Source of the DNA: Polaromonas sp.
GTDB taxonomy: Bacteria > Pseudomonadota > Gammaproteobacteria > Burkholderiales > Burkholderiaceae_C
Length of the DNA stretch: 11,116 bases
Assembly: GCA_026786065.1 (NCBI GenBank)
Contig: JAJAYS010000148.1
Coordinates: 1 to 11,116, forward strand
Reading direction: 5' to 3'
Shown here: one piece after another, positions 1-7,494 of the stretch
How positions within the stretch are numbered: position 1 is the stretch's first letter
How the letters are laid out: every line of letters starts with the position of its first letter
Program-made: the position numbers and the translations under genes
Notes under the pieces: generated by a model
Databases searched by the model: none
What the model was told of the DNA's origin: nothing
The model's input: only the letters and a program-made list of their open reading frames with translations

Positions 1-38
1 CCATGGCACCGTGCCCGTTTTTTTTTGGGGATTGGACG

Positions 39-68
39 ATGACGAAGACGATGACGAAGACGAAGACG
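39..68 (+). repeat. 12-bp tandem repeat covering the cytochrome start codon
   Basis: The 12-mer ATGACGAAGACG occurs at 39-50 and again at 51-62, followed by a half copy AAGACG at 63-68. It encodes MTKTMTKTKT at the head of the signal peptide and duplicates the start codon in frame. A run of nine T lies at 18-26, followed by GGGG. Copy-number change would keep the frame. Confidence 0.8.
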
Positions 69-407
69 ATACGTGTTGTTCCGACTAACGGCCTGCTCTC
101 CATGTCGCTGGCCTTGGGGCTGGCGCTGGGTGCAGGTGCCGCGCAGGCACGCGATCCTGTGGCCGGCAAGGCCAAGGCCGGCATGTGCGCGACTTGCCAC
201 GGCCCGCTGGGTTTGAGCCAGTTGCCCAACGCACCGCATCTGGCTGGCCAGCCAGCCATCTACCTTGCCGAGCAGTTGAAGGCCTACCGTAGTGGCAAGC
301 GGCAAAACGAAGTGATGAGCGTGATGGCCAAGCCCTTGACCGACGACGAGATCGACAACCTCGCCGCGTGGTATGCGTCGATTGAGCTTAGCGTGAAAGA
401 AAAGTAG
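39..407 (+). CDS. Small secreted class I c-type cytochrome (c553/c4-like)
   Basis: This encodes a 122-residue periplasmic monoheme cytochrome c, an electron carrier whose partners cannot be read from the sequence. A basic N-terminus (residues 1-13) and a hydrophobic stretch (about 19-35) ending in GAGAAQA form a signal peptide. The mature protein carries one heme-attachment motif, CATCH (C50, C53, H54). Met93 or Met96, in the VMSVMAKPL segment, is the likely sixth heme ligand, followed by the usual C-terminal helix. A mature length of about 85 residues suits a single-domain cytochrome. I chose the ATG at 39 because a GGGG run lies 8 bases before it; the in-frame ATG at 3 would add 12 residues that do not look like a signal peptide, and the ATG at 51 also fits. 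The gene converges on nasA, so it is not in that operon. The heme-protein call is firm; the physiological role is unknown. Confidence 0.85.
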   Translation: MTKTMTKTKTIRVVPTNGLLSMSLALGLALGAGAAQARDPVAGKAKAGMCATCHGPLGLSQLPNAPHLAGQPAIYLAEQLKAYRSGKRQNEVMSVMAKPLTDDEIDNLAAWYASIELSVKEK

Positions 408-474
408 CGGAGTCTCAGCCGCGCAGTCCACACGCGTGCACTGGCTGGTCCGAAACGGCGCCCGGAATCAGCGG

Positions 475-513
475 CTGGAAATGGTGGCTGGAAACCGCTG
501 CTGGAAACGCCGG
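475..513 (+). repeat. Three 13-bp-spaced direct repeats (CTGGAAA core)
   Basis: CTGGAAA occurs at 475-481, 488-494 and 501-507, an exact 13-base period, in the 153-base gap between the converging cytochrome and nasA genes. The six bases after each core differ. I see no convincing hairpin followed by a T run on either strand of this gap, so no terminator is called. The short repeats may be chance or the trace of slippage. Confidence 0.5.
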
Positions 514-560
514 ACCCAAATGCGTTGCAATTGTTTCGGGATGCCTTGCTGGCGAGCCTC

Positions 561-3437
561 TCAGGCCATTTGCTTGATGGCAATCACCGCGCGCGGTGCC
601 TGTTCGCCGGACGAGGCTGCGGCATCCCGCACCAGCCGTTTCAACTCAGGCAGGCAGGAGCCGCAGTTCGTGCCGCACTTCAGCGCGTCCTGCAATTCGG
701 CCAGACGCGAGGCGTCATTGCTGGCCTGTGCCTGGTTGACGGGCTGCGCCAGCCGGGCCTGGATGCTGACATCGGTCACGTTCAGGCAACTGCACACCAC
801 CTTGCCCCGCGTCCGCACCGCAACCGGTGGCCGGGCGCCTGGTGCCAGCAGCAGCCGACCATAGGCCTGCGCCGGCAGCTCATCCTGAAGCAGAATTTTG
901 ATCCAGGCCTGGGCGCTGATGTCGCCGGCCAGCACGAAGGCGGCGAGTTCGGCCTGGTCGGAGCCGTCGCCGCTTCGCACCAGGTGCACGCTGCGGCGCT
1001 GGCCTTTTTTGCGGTCGGCATAGCGCAGCGTGTCGGCTCCTCTCAAGTTGAAAATCTCTTCGATCTGCGCCAGCAGCGCGTCGGCTGGGGCCTCATGTGC
1101 CGCAACGCGAAACAGCAGGCCTTCGCGCTCACGGCAGGGCTCGGAAAGCGGCACGTTGTTGGAGAAAGGCACGCAACTGGTGAACGGAAAAGCCGCCATC
1201 AAGTTTTTGATTTTTGCCCGTGCAGCCAGGGACTCGCCGGCCGGGAACCAGGCCAGCGCCAGCAAAGACCAGGGCAATTCGGCCTTCAGGATTTTGACTG
1301 CGGCATGTTTGAGTTCGGGCTGTTTGGAAGTCGGGCAGTAGGCCGACGTGGTCAGCGCATTGACACCGGCCAGCGGCTCGCCGACGCTGGACAGCCCGCT
1401 TAAATATTCCTCACCCCAATGCATTGCGATAAAGGCCTGGCTCATGCCGATTTCCTGCGAAGCCTGCAGCGGCACGACGATGGAGCCGCGTTTGGAGGTG
1501 ACGTGGACCAGATCGCCTTCTTTCAAAAGCCGACGGGCCATGTCCTGCGGATTCATTTGCAGCGCCGGCTCGGCGACGTGACCGAACAGGCGTCCCAGCG
1601 TGCCGGTGCGGCTCATGCCGTGCCACTGGTCACGCAGTCTGCCGGTCGTCAGCGAAAACGGGTAGCGCGACTCGCGCGGCTCGGCGACCGGTTTGTAAAC
1701 CGTATTGGCAAAGCGTGCCCGACCGTCTGCGGTGGGAAAGAGGCCGCCTTCGTAGAGGCGCACCTTGCCGTGCGACTCGCCCTCGCGCAGCGGCCACTGC
1801 CTGGGCGCGTCGTCGAGCATCGCGTAGCTCAGGCCGGTGATGTCGAGGTCGCGTCCGCGGGTCGATTCGCGGTGTTCGTTCCAGATGGCTTCGGTGCCGG
1901 CGGCCTGGTCGGTCAACGAATAGGGGAAGAGGGAAGGCCTCTTCGCACCCAGCAGCTGTTCCAGCCGCCGGGCAAAATCAACTGCAATCGCCCAGTCGTG
2001 CCGCGCCTCGCCCGGTGCTGCGACGGCGGCCCGCACCCGGCTGATGCGCCGCTCGCTGTTGGTCACGGTGCCTGTCTTTTCTCCCCAGGTCGTCGCCGGC
2101 AGCAGCAGATCGGCCCAGTCGCAGGTCGCGGCTGTGGCAAAGGCCTCTTGCACCACGACGAATTCCGCCCGCTGCAAAGCCCGCCGTACCGTGGCCTGGT
2201 CGGGCATCGACTGCGCGGGGTTGGTGCAGGCAATCCACAGCACCTTGATTTCGCCGTCGGCTGCCGCCTGAAACATCTCGACGGCTGTTTTGCCGGGCCG
2301 CTCGGGTACCGAAGGCACCCCCCACAGGGCAGCAACCTCGGCGCGGTGCGCGGGGTTGCTCAGGTCACGGTGGGCGCTGAGCAAATTCGCCAGTCCGCCC
2401 ACCTCTCGCCCGCCCATGGCGTTGGGCTGACCGGTCAGCGAGAACGGGCCGGCGCCAGGTTTGCCGATTTGGCCGGTCGCCAGATGCAGGTTGATCAGTG
2501 CGGCGTTTTTGGCGGTCCCGCTGCTCGACTGGTTCAGACCCTGGCAGTACAGGCTGAGGCTGGCAGGTGATGTCGCGAACAGCTGGGCGGCGGTGAACAG
2601 GTCCTGCTTCTTGATGCCGCAAATTTCTGAGACCAGCTCTGGCGTGCAGTCGCGCACGGTGCTTTTCAGCGCATCGAATCCGCTGGTATGGCGTGCGATG
2701 TAGCCAGCGTCGGTCCAGCCTTCCCACAGCATGATGTGCATCAGGCCGTTGAACAGCATCACGTCGGTGCCGGGCTGGATCGGCAGATACAGGTCGGCAA
2801 TGCCCGCGGTGTCGGTGCGGCGCGGGTCGCAAAAAATGATCTTGAGCGCCGGGTTGGCGGCCTTGGCGTCTTCGATTCGGCGAAACAGGATCGGGTGGGC
2901 GTAAGCGGTGTTGCTGCCGACGATGAAGATGCAGCCAGCATGGTTTACGTCGTCGTAGCAGGCCGGCGGGGCGTCGGCGCCCAGTGTCTGCTTGTAGCCG
3001 GCCACCGCGCTGCTCATGCACAGTCGCGAGTTGGTGTCGACGTTGTTGCTGCCAATCAAACCTTTGACCAGCTTGTTGAAGACGTAATAGTCTTCGGTCA
3101 GCAACTGGCCAGAGATGTAAAAGCCGACCGAATCCGGGCCGTGCTTGCCGATGATGTCGGCAAACCGCGTCGCGGCGATGTCCAGCGCCGCATCCCATCC
3201 CAACGCCTGCGCAGGCTCGCCCGGTTGCAGCCGCCGCATCGGCTGCAACAGGCGGGTCTGCCGCGTTACCGCCGCGCTGGCCGTCAGCGCCTGGGTCTAA
3301 CCCTTGCTGCACAGTCTGCCAAAATTCGCCGGATGCGCCGGGTCACCGCGCACGCCGGTGATCTGGTTGCCTTGCGACTCGATGATCACACCGCAACCAA
3401 CTCCACAATAAGGGCAAGTCGATCGCGTATCAGTCAT
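561..3437 (-). CDS. nasA: Assimilatory nitrate reductase, catalytic subunit, interrupted by an in-frame amber codon
   Basis: A molybdopterin enzyme that reduces nitrate to nitrite in the cytoplasm. From the ATG at 3437 the frame has 958 codons. Residues 1-46 hold the [4Fe-4S] domain (C8, C11, C15, C43; CPYCGVGC). Then come the molybdopterin domain, with the probable Mo-ligand Cys140 in SRLCMSSA, and the dinucleotide-binding domain. A C-terminal BFD-like [2Fe-2S] domain has C882, C884, C925 and C928. Codon 47 is TAG (3297-3299), exactly where the family continues after the fourth cysteine (CSKG); the frame is clean after it. Open reading resumes from a TTG at 3248 (895 residues), but that product lacks the [4Fe-4S] domain and I see no ribosome site for it. 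A recent nonsense mutation or a sequence error is likeliest; readthrough is less likely. No Shine-Dalgarno precedes the ATG, whose start overlaps the upstream mini-ORF. Last gene of the nirB operon. Family certain, functional state uncertain. Confidence 0.9.
3297..3299 (-). other. In-frame TAG at codon 47 of nasA
   Basis: On the minus strand the codons run AGC AAG GGT TAG ACC CAG GCG CTG ACG, giving S-K-G-stop-T-Q-A-L-T. NasA proteins usually continue CSKG-S/L-T, so a single change of TCG or TTG to TAG explains it. Both flanks stay in one frame, so this is a point nonsense change and not an indel. Confidence 0.9.
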
Positions 3438-3549
3438 GGTGTGAGGCAGACCGGCTGCGGTGTTTCAGAAAAGAGCCAAGCGATCTGCGCGCCGGCGCAA
3501 GATCGCAGCCGACCCCGCAATGCGGGCAAATGGATCGTATAGCTGTCAT
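3430..3549 (-). pseudogene. 39-codon ORF repeating the nasA N-terminus (CPHCGVGC)
   Basis: An ATG at 3549 opens a 39-residue frame beginning MTAIRSICPHCGVGCD, against MTDTRSTCPYCGVGCG for nasA itself. Over the first 16 codons 35 of 48 bases match, and 7 of the 13 differences are synonymous; the 7 bases before both ATGs (TCACACC) are identical. After codon 16 the similarity ends and the rest (basic, Ser-rich) resembles nothing I know. The TGA overlaps the nasA start in ATGACTGA, so ribosomes finishing here could restart on nasA, which has no Shine-Dalgarno of its own. It may be the remnant of a second nasA-like gene, a tandem duplication, or a leader peptide that couples translation. Only an AAGG about 13 bases before its ATG resembles a ribosome site, so translation is unproven. 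Confidence 0.55.
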
Positions 3550-3586
3550 GGTGTGAAACGTACCTTGCCATTGCGCCATTGCGCCA

Positions 3587-4009
3587 TCACGCGGTGTGCG
3601 GAGCCTGCACCTCGAAAGTCTGGTCGCCTACCGCGCCGGTGCTTGCGACGGGCCCGGCGCGGGGCCGGGTCAGATCCAGGGCCAGCGTGGCGAGTTCGGA
3701 CGTGTCCAGATGCACGACACTGCCTGTGACTTTCACCGAAAACTTCGGCGTGCAGCCTTCGTCCGGGGCTTTGGCGCAGCCGCCTTCAAGGTCAATCGTC
3801 CAGTTGTGCAGCGGGCAGGCAACGCTGGTTCCGAAGACGATGCCCTGGCTCAGCGGGCCGCCCTTGTGCGGGCAGCGGTCGAGCAAGGCAAACACCTCGT
3901 CACGGTCATTGCGAAACACCGCGATATCCAGACCCTTGGCGCGCGATATGCGGCGCGAGCCGAGCACCGCGATGTCGTCGATGGTGCAAACCGGGATCCA
4001 ATGTTCCAT
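3587..4009 (-). CDS. nirD: Nitrite reductase (NADH) small subunit, Rieske-like
   Basis: Small subunit that pairs with NirB for cytoplasmic reduction of nitrite to ammonium. The 140-residue protein is a single Rieske-type domain. It has CPH (C46, H48) followed by GGPL, and CPLH (C65, H68), so both Cys-His pairs needed for a [2Fe-2S] cluster are present, whereas some enterobacterial NirD proteins lack them. The fold seems to end near residue 103. About 37 further residues, rich in Ala, Thr and Pro, form a tail longer than in typical NirD of 100-115 residues. The ATG at 4009 has AAGGG 5 bases before it. That site overlaps the TAA of the upstream sensor-like gene, only 8 bases away, so the two are probably translationally coupled. 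Downstream come the mini-ORF and nasA. The call is firm; the role of the tail is unknown. Confidence 0.92.
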   Translation of the reverse strand: MEHWIPVCTIDDIAVLGSRRISRAKGLDIAVFRNDRDEVFALLDRCPHKGGPLSQGIVFGTSVACPLHNWTIDLEGGCAKAPDEGCTPKFSVKVTGSVVHLDTSELATLALDLTRPRAGPVASTGAVGDQTFEVQAPHTA

Positions 4010-4017
4010 AAAAACCC

Positions 4018-4812
4018 TTAAACCAATTTCGAGTACATGCCGGTCACGCCATCCATAACCTGAAGGATGCGTTCGCTGGTTGTGAAGACATTGTTCTGTG
4101 CGGACATCTCGCCTGCGCCCGGCCGTAGATCACGCAGTGCGGCCGCGAAAAATGTGAACTGCGTTTCGGCAAGTAGAAGTTCGGCCTGGATGGCTGCGCT
4201 ACTCTCCGGCGCGTTTTTGAGCAGTTCGTGGGCCTTCAGGAATTCGTCTTTCGCCTTCGTCACCTCCGTGGTCGATGCTGCAGCCTGAACTCCCCAGCTG
4301 GCGCTCAGGTAGAACGCGGCCATACGCTGGCTCAGCATGCGCTGCCGGCCAGCGATGTTGACCAGCCGGCCCAGCGGCTTGCCCGAAACGCTTTTGAGCT
4401 GCAGCGTGCCCTGGTGCGCAAGCTGCAGCACTTTCCCGGCGATGCTCAGCACCTGTTCGGCGCCCGTGTTGCCCACCGCACTGCCGACCAGTGCGGTTTT
4501 GTAATCGCGCCAGAGACCCTCCAGCAAGTCATAGGTTGCCCGGATCTCCGGTGTTGGCGAGAAGGTTTTCAGTTCCACCAGTTGCCTGTCGAACAATGCC
4601 ATCGACGCGGACAGTATTTTGTCGGCATCTTTCCCCTGCACGCCCTGGCCAATTGCCATGTAGCTTTTAGCCATGCGCTGGCTGAGCATGCGCTGGCGCC
4701 CGGCCTTGTTGATCGCGTCGTTGATATCAATGACCTGGGGAAGGGCACTGCCAGTAAAAACCAGCGCACCAGCAACGGCAATGATCGATGAAGCGAAAGC
4801 GCGTCTTTGCAT
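4018..4812 (-). CDS. Secreted protein with two PilJ/NIT-type (P-box) nitrate-sensor modules
   Basis: A 264-residue protein with an N-terminal signal peptide (MQRRAF, then a hydrophobic stretch at about 9-24). The Arg pair makes Tat export possible. No other membrane segment is visible, so it is probably soluble in the periplasm. It contains two related helical halves. Each opens with the motif AGRQRMLSQRM, at 37-47 and 154-164, and each ends in Leu/Ala-rich helix. The first copy reads AINKAGRQRM, which resembles the P-box of NarX-type nitrate sensors (AINKAGSLRM), where the Arg just before Met binds nitrate; the equivalents here are R41 and R158. There is no HAMP, kinase or chemotaxis-signalling domain. 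AGGGAG lies 7 bases before the ATG. It sits between nirB (120 bases upstream) and nirD (8 bases downstream), hence in the operon. Nitrate or nitrite binding is inference; its output is unknown. Confidence 0.8.
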   Translation of the reverse strand: MQRRAFASSIIAVAGALVFTGSALPQVIDINDAINKAGRQRMLSQRMAKSYMAIGQGVQGKDADKILSASMALFDRQLVELKTFSPTPEIRATYDLLEGLWRDYKTALVGSAVGNTGAEQVLSIAGKVLQLAHQGTLQLKSVSGKPLGRLVNIAGRQRMLSQRMAAFYLSASWGVQAAASTTEVTKAKDEFLKAHELLKNAPESSAAIQAELLLAETQFTFFAAALRDLRPGAGEMSAQNNVFTTSERILQVMDGVTGMYSKLV

Positions 4813-4932
4813 GATGATTCTCCCTTTGTGTTTGAGTCAACCGGGTTCAATTTTGTCGGTTTAGATCTGGACGGCAGAGAAAATAAGTCCGGTACAGATT
4901 ATTAAATGACGACCCAAAAAAACCGACTGGAT

Positions 4933-7380
4933 TCAGACCACAGAGACCGCAGCAAACTGCCGTATATCGACGGCCGCTTCCTTCAAATCGAACCACGGAT
5001 CGGGCTCGCCGTCGAGCGCGAACTGCAACTGCTCCCACAGCGCCTTGCGGCCGGCGTGGTCTTCAAGAATTTTTTTCTTGACGTAGTCAAGGCCGACCCG
5101 ATTGACGTAGTGCACGGTGCGCTCCAGATACCAGCCCTCCTGCCGATACAGCTCGCAAAATGCGCCGGTGTACTCGAGCACTTCAGCGGCCGTTTTGAGC
5201 TTGGTGAAAAAGTGCGCAACCTCGGTCTTGATGCCGCCGTTGCCCGCGATGTACATCTCCCAGCCGGAATCGACGCCGATGATGCCGACGTCCTTGATGC
5301 CCGATTCGGCACAGTTGCGCGGGCAGCCGCTGACGGCAAATTTCACCTTGTGCGGTGCGTACATGCGCCACATCGCGCGCTCCAGGTCCTTGCCCATCTG
5401 CGTCGAATCCTGCGTGCCCATGCGGCACCATTCGCTGCCGACGCAGGTCTTCACCGTGCGCAGCGCTTTGGCATACGCATGACCCGACGGCATGCCGATG
5501 TCGTTCCAGACAGCCTTCAAATCTTCTTTCTTCACGCCGAGCAAATCGATGCGCTGCCCGCCGGTCACCTTCACCGTCGGTATTTTGTATTTGTCCACCG
5601 CGTCGGCAATGCGGCGGAGTTCGCTCGCCGACGTTTCACCGCCCCACATCCGCGGAATCACGCTGTAGGTGCCGTCTTTCTGGATATTGGCATGGCTGCG
5701 CTCGTTGATGAAGCGGCTCTGCGGATCGTCTTTGGCCTGCTTCGGCCAGGTACTGATCAGGTAGTAGTTGACCGCCGGTCGGCAGCTCGCGCAGCCGTTG
5801 GGCGTCTTCCATTCCATGACGCTGTATACCTCGGCAATGGACAGCAGCTTGCTGTCGCGAATGGTGTTGCGCACCGCCTGGTGGCCGTGGTCGGTACAAG
5901 CGCACATGGCTTTGAGTTTGGGCGTGGCCGAATAGTCGCCGCCGGCGGTGAACATCAAAATTTGTTCGACCAGCCCGGTGCAGGAGCCGCAGCCGCCGCT
6001 GGCCTTGGTGTGCTTGCGCACCTCGTCGAGCGTGAACAGGCCTTTTTCGCGGATGGCTTTGACGATGGTGCCCTTGCAGACGCCATTGCAGCCACAGACT
6101 TCGGCGTCGTCTGCCATCGTGGCGGCCTTGTTGTGGCCTTCATGGCCGGCGTCGCCCAGATTCGACTCGCCGAACATCAGCCTGTCGCGGATGCCAGAGA
6201 TGCTGCGGCCGTCGCGCAAGAGCTTGAAGTAGTAGCTGCCATCGACGGTGTCGCCGTACAGGCAGGCACCGACCAGTTTGTCGTCCTTGATGACCAGTTT
6301 TTTATAGACGCCGCCGAAGGGGTCGCTCATGACGATTTCTTCGCATCCGTCGCCGCCATGAAAGTCGCCTGCGCTGAACAGATCGATGCCGGTCACCTTC
6401 AGCTTGGTGGAGGTCAGCGAGCCGCTGTAGCGGCCGATGCCGAACTGCGCCAGGTGGTTGGCCGCGACCTTGGCCTGCTCGAACAGCGGCGCGACCAGGC
6501 CGTAGGCAATGCCGCGGTGCGCCGCGCACTCGCCAACGCTGTAGATGCGTGCGTCGGTGACCGTCTGCATCGTGTCGTTGACGACGATGCCCTTGTTGCA
6601 GTGCAGGCGCATCGATTCGGCGAGCTGCGTGTTCGGCCGAATGCCGACCGCCATCACGACCAGATCGGTGTCCAGTTGCGAGCCGTCCTTGAAGCGGATG
6701 GCGCTGACGCGGCCGGCTTTGCCGCCGTCTTCGTCGCCAATCAGCTCTTGCGTCTGCGCACCAAGCATGAACTTCAACCCGCGGGCCTCCAGCGACTTTT
6801 GCAGAAGTTTGCCGGCCACGTCGTCGAGCTGACGCTCCATCAGCCAGGGCATCACATGCACCACCGTGACATCCATGCCGCGCAGCATCAGCCCGTTGGC
6901 GGCTTCGAGCCCGAGCAGGCCACCGCCGATGACGACGGCTTTTTTGTGCGTGGTCGAGGCCGCGATCATTGCGTTGGTGTCGGCGATGTCGCGGTAGGCG
7001 ATCACGCCTTCGAGGTCCTTGCCGGGAATCGGCAGCATGAAGGGGTTGGAGCCGGTGCAGATCAACAGCCGGTCGTATTCTTCTTCGGTGCCGTCTTCGG
7101 AGTGGACGACGCGTTTGACACGATCGACCTTGACGACCTTCTTGCCGGCATGCAGCCGGATGTGGTTGTCGGTGTACCAGTCCCAGTCGTTGAGCACGAT
7201 CTCGTCCAGCGTCTGCTCGCCGGCCAGCACCGGCGACAGCAGGATGCGGTTGTAGTTTGGGTGCGGTTCGGCGCCGAAGACCGCAATGTCGTAGAGATCT
7301 GGCGCGATTTTGAGCAACTCTTCAATCGTGCGGACGCCGGCCATGCCGTTGCCGACCATCACGAGTCTGGATTTTTTCAC
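4933..7380 (-). CDS. nirB: Nitrite reductase [NAD(P)H] large subunit
   Basis: Cytoplasmic siroheme enzyme that takes electrons from NADH through FAD and Fe-S clusters to reduce nitrite to ammonium. The 815-residue product shows, in order, an FAD-binding motif (GNGMAG, 10-15), an NAD-binding motif (GGGLLG, 152-157), and two BFD-like [2Fe-2S] segments (C429, C431, C464, C467; C493, C495, C530, C533). A nitrite/sulfite reductase domain follows, with siroheme-[4Fe-4S] ligands C646, C652, C686 and C690 (C-x5-C and C-x3-C). Length and order match full NirB, and nothing is missing. I chose the GTG at 7380 because GGAAAGG lies 7 bases before it and the FAD motif then starts at its usual place; 31 unlike residues would be added by the in-frame ATG at 7473. 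It is the first gene of the operon, behind the sigma-54 promoter at 7413-7428. Confidence 0.95.
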   Translation of the reverse strand: MKKSRLVMVGNGMAGVRTIEELLKIAPDLYDIAVFGAEPHPNYNRILLSPVLAGEQTLDEIVLNDWDWYTDNHIRLHAGKKVVKVDRVKRVVHSEDGTEEEYDRLLICTGSNPFMLPIPGKDLEGVIAYRDIADTNAMIAASTTHKKAVVIGGGLLGLEAANGLMLRGMDVTVVHVMPWLMERQLDDVAGKLLQKSLEARGLKFMLGAQTQELIGDEDGGKAGRVSAIRFKDGSQLDTDLVVMAVGIRPNTQLAESMRLHCNKGIVVNDTMQTVTDARIYSVGECAAHRGIAYGLVAPLFEQAKVAANHLAQFGIGRYSGSLTSTKLKVTGIDLFSAGDFHGGDGCEEIVMSDPFGGVYKKLVIKDDKLVGACLYGDTVDGSYYFKLLRDGRSISGIRDRLMFGESNLGDAGHEGHNKAATMADDAEVCGCNGVCKGTIVKAIREKGLFTLDEVRKHTKASGGCGSCTGLVEQILMFTAGGDYSATPKLKAMCACTDHGHQAVRNTIRDSKLLSIAEVYSVMEWKTPNGCASCRPAVNYYLISTWPKQAKDDPQSRFINERSHANIQKDGTYSVIPRMWGGETSASELRRIADAVDKYKIPTVKVTGGQRIDLLGVKKEDLKAVWNDIGMPSGHAYAKALRTVKTCVGSEWCRMGTQDSTQMGKDLERAMWRMYAPHKVKFAVSGCPRNCAESGIKDVGIIGVDSGWEMYIAGNGGIKTEVAHFFTKLKTAAEVLEYTGAFCELYRQEGWYLERTVHYVNRVGLDYVKKKILEDHAGRKALWEQLQFALDGEPDPWFDLKEAAVDIRQFAAVSVV

Positions 7381-7412
7381 TTGGGCGCCTTTCCGTTGTT
7401 GCCAACGTTCGG

Positions 7413-7428
7413 TGCAAGTGCCGTGCCA
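7413..7428 (-). promoter_or_regulatory. Sigma-54 (RpoN) promoter for the nirB operon
   Basis: The minus strand reads TGGCACGGCACTTGCA, matching the consensus TGGCACR-N4-TTGCW at every fixed position with the correct GG-to-GC spacing. Transcription would start near 7402, giving a leader of about 22 bases that contains the nirB ribosome site. Sigma-54 promoters need an activator such as NtrC, which suits nitrogen assimilation. Confidence 0.75.
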
Positions 7429-7456
7429 CTGTTGAGCTTTGGTTGTGCCCGCTCGC

Positions 7457-7494
7457 GCACCAAATTTAGGCATCCATCTTTCTTAACTTGGTGC
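7457..7494. promoter_or_regulatory. Inverted NtrC-like half-sites upstream of the nirB promoter
   Basis: GCACCAA (7457-7463) and TTGGTGC (7488-7494) form an exact 7-base inverted pair separated by 24 bases, about 55-92 bases upstream of the predicted nirB start. Each arm matches half of the NtrC site (GCACCA...TGGTGC), but the spacing is wider than in a single NtrC dimer site, so they could be two half-sites. The right arm touches the ATG of the divergent phosphatase remnant at 7495. Confidence 0.45.

Noticed and set aside
429..445. Palindromic CACGCGTG with partly paired flanks after the cytochrome gene, considered as a terminator
   Set aside because: There is no loop, the arms are uneven, and no T run follows.
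525..2570. Long plus-strand reading frames opposite nasA
   Set aside because: They are antisense to a clear molybdopterin enzyme and show no domain of their own; G+C-rich codon use opens such frames by chance.
4813..4932. A possible internal promoter in the 120-base gap between nirB and the P-box gene
   Set aside because: A TTGACT is present, but no -10 box lies at the right distance, and the AACCG/CGGTT arms around a long loop are too weak to call.
7394..7407. A perfect 5-bp stem with a GCAA loop just before the nirB ribosome site, possibly a leader hairpin
   Set aside because: The predicted sigma-54 transcript starts near 7402, inside the hairpin, so it would not form in that RNA.
4906..7494. 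A very long plus-strand frame opposite nirB that runs into the phosphatase start
   Set aside because: It is the antisense shadow of nirB; only the part from 7495 resembles a protein family.
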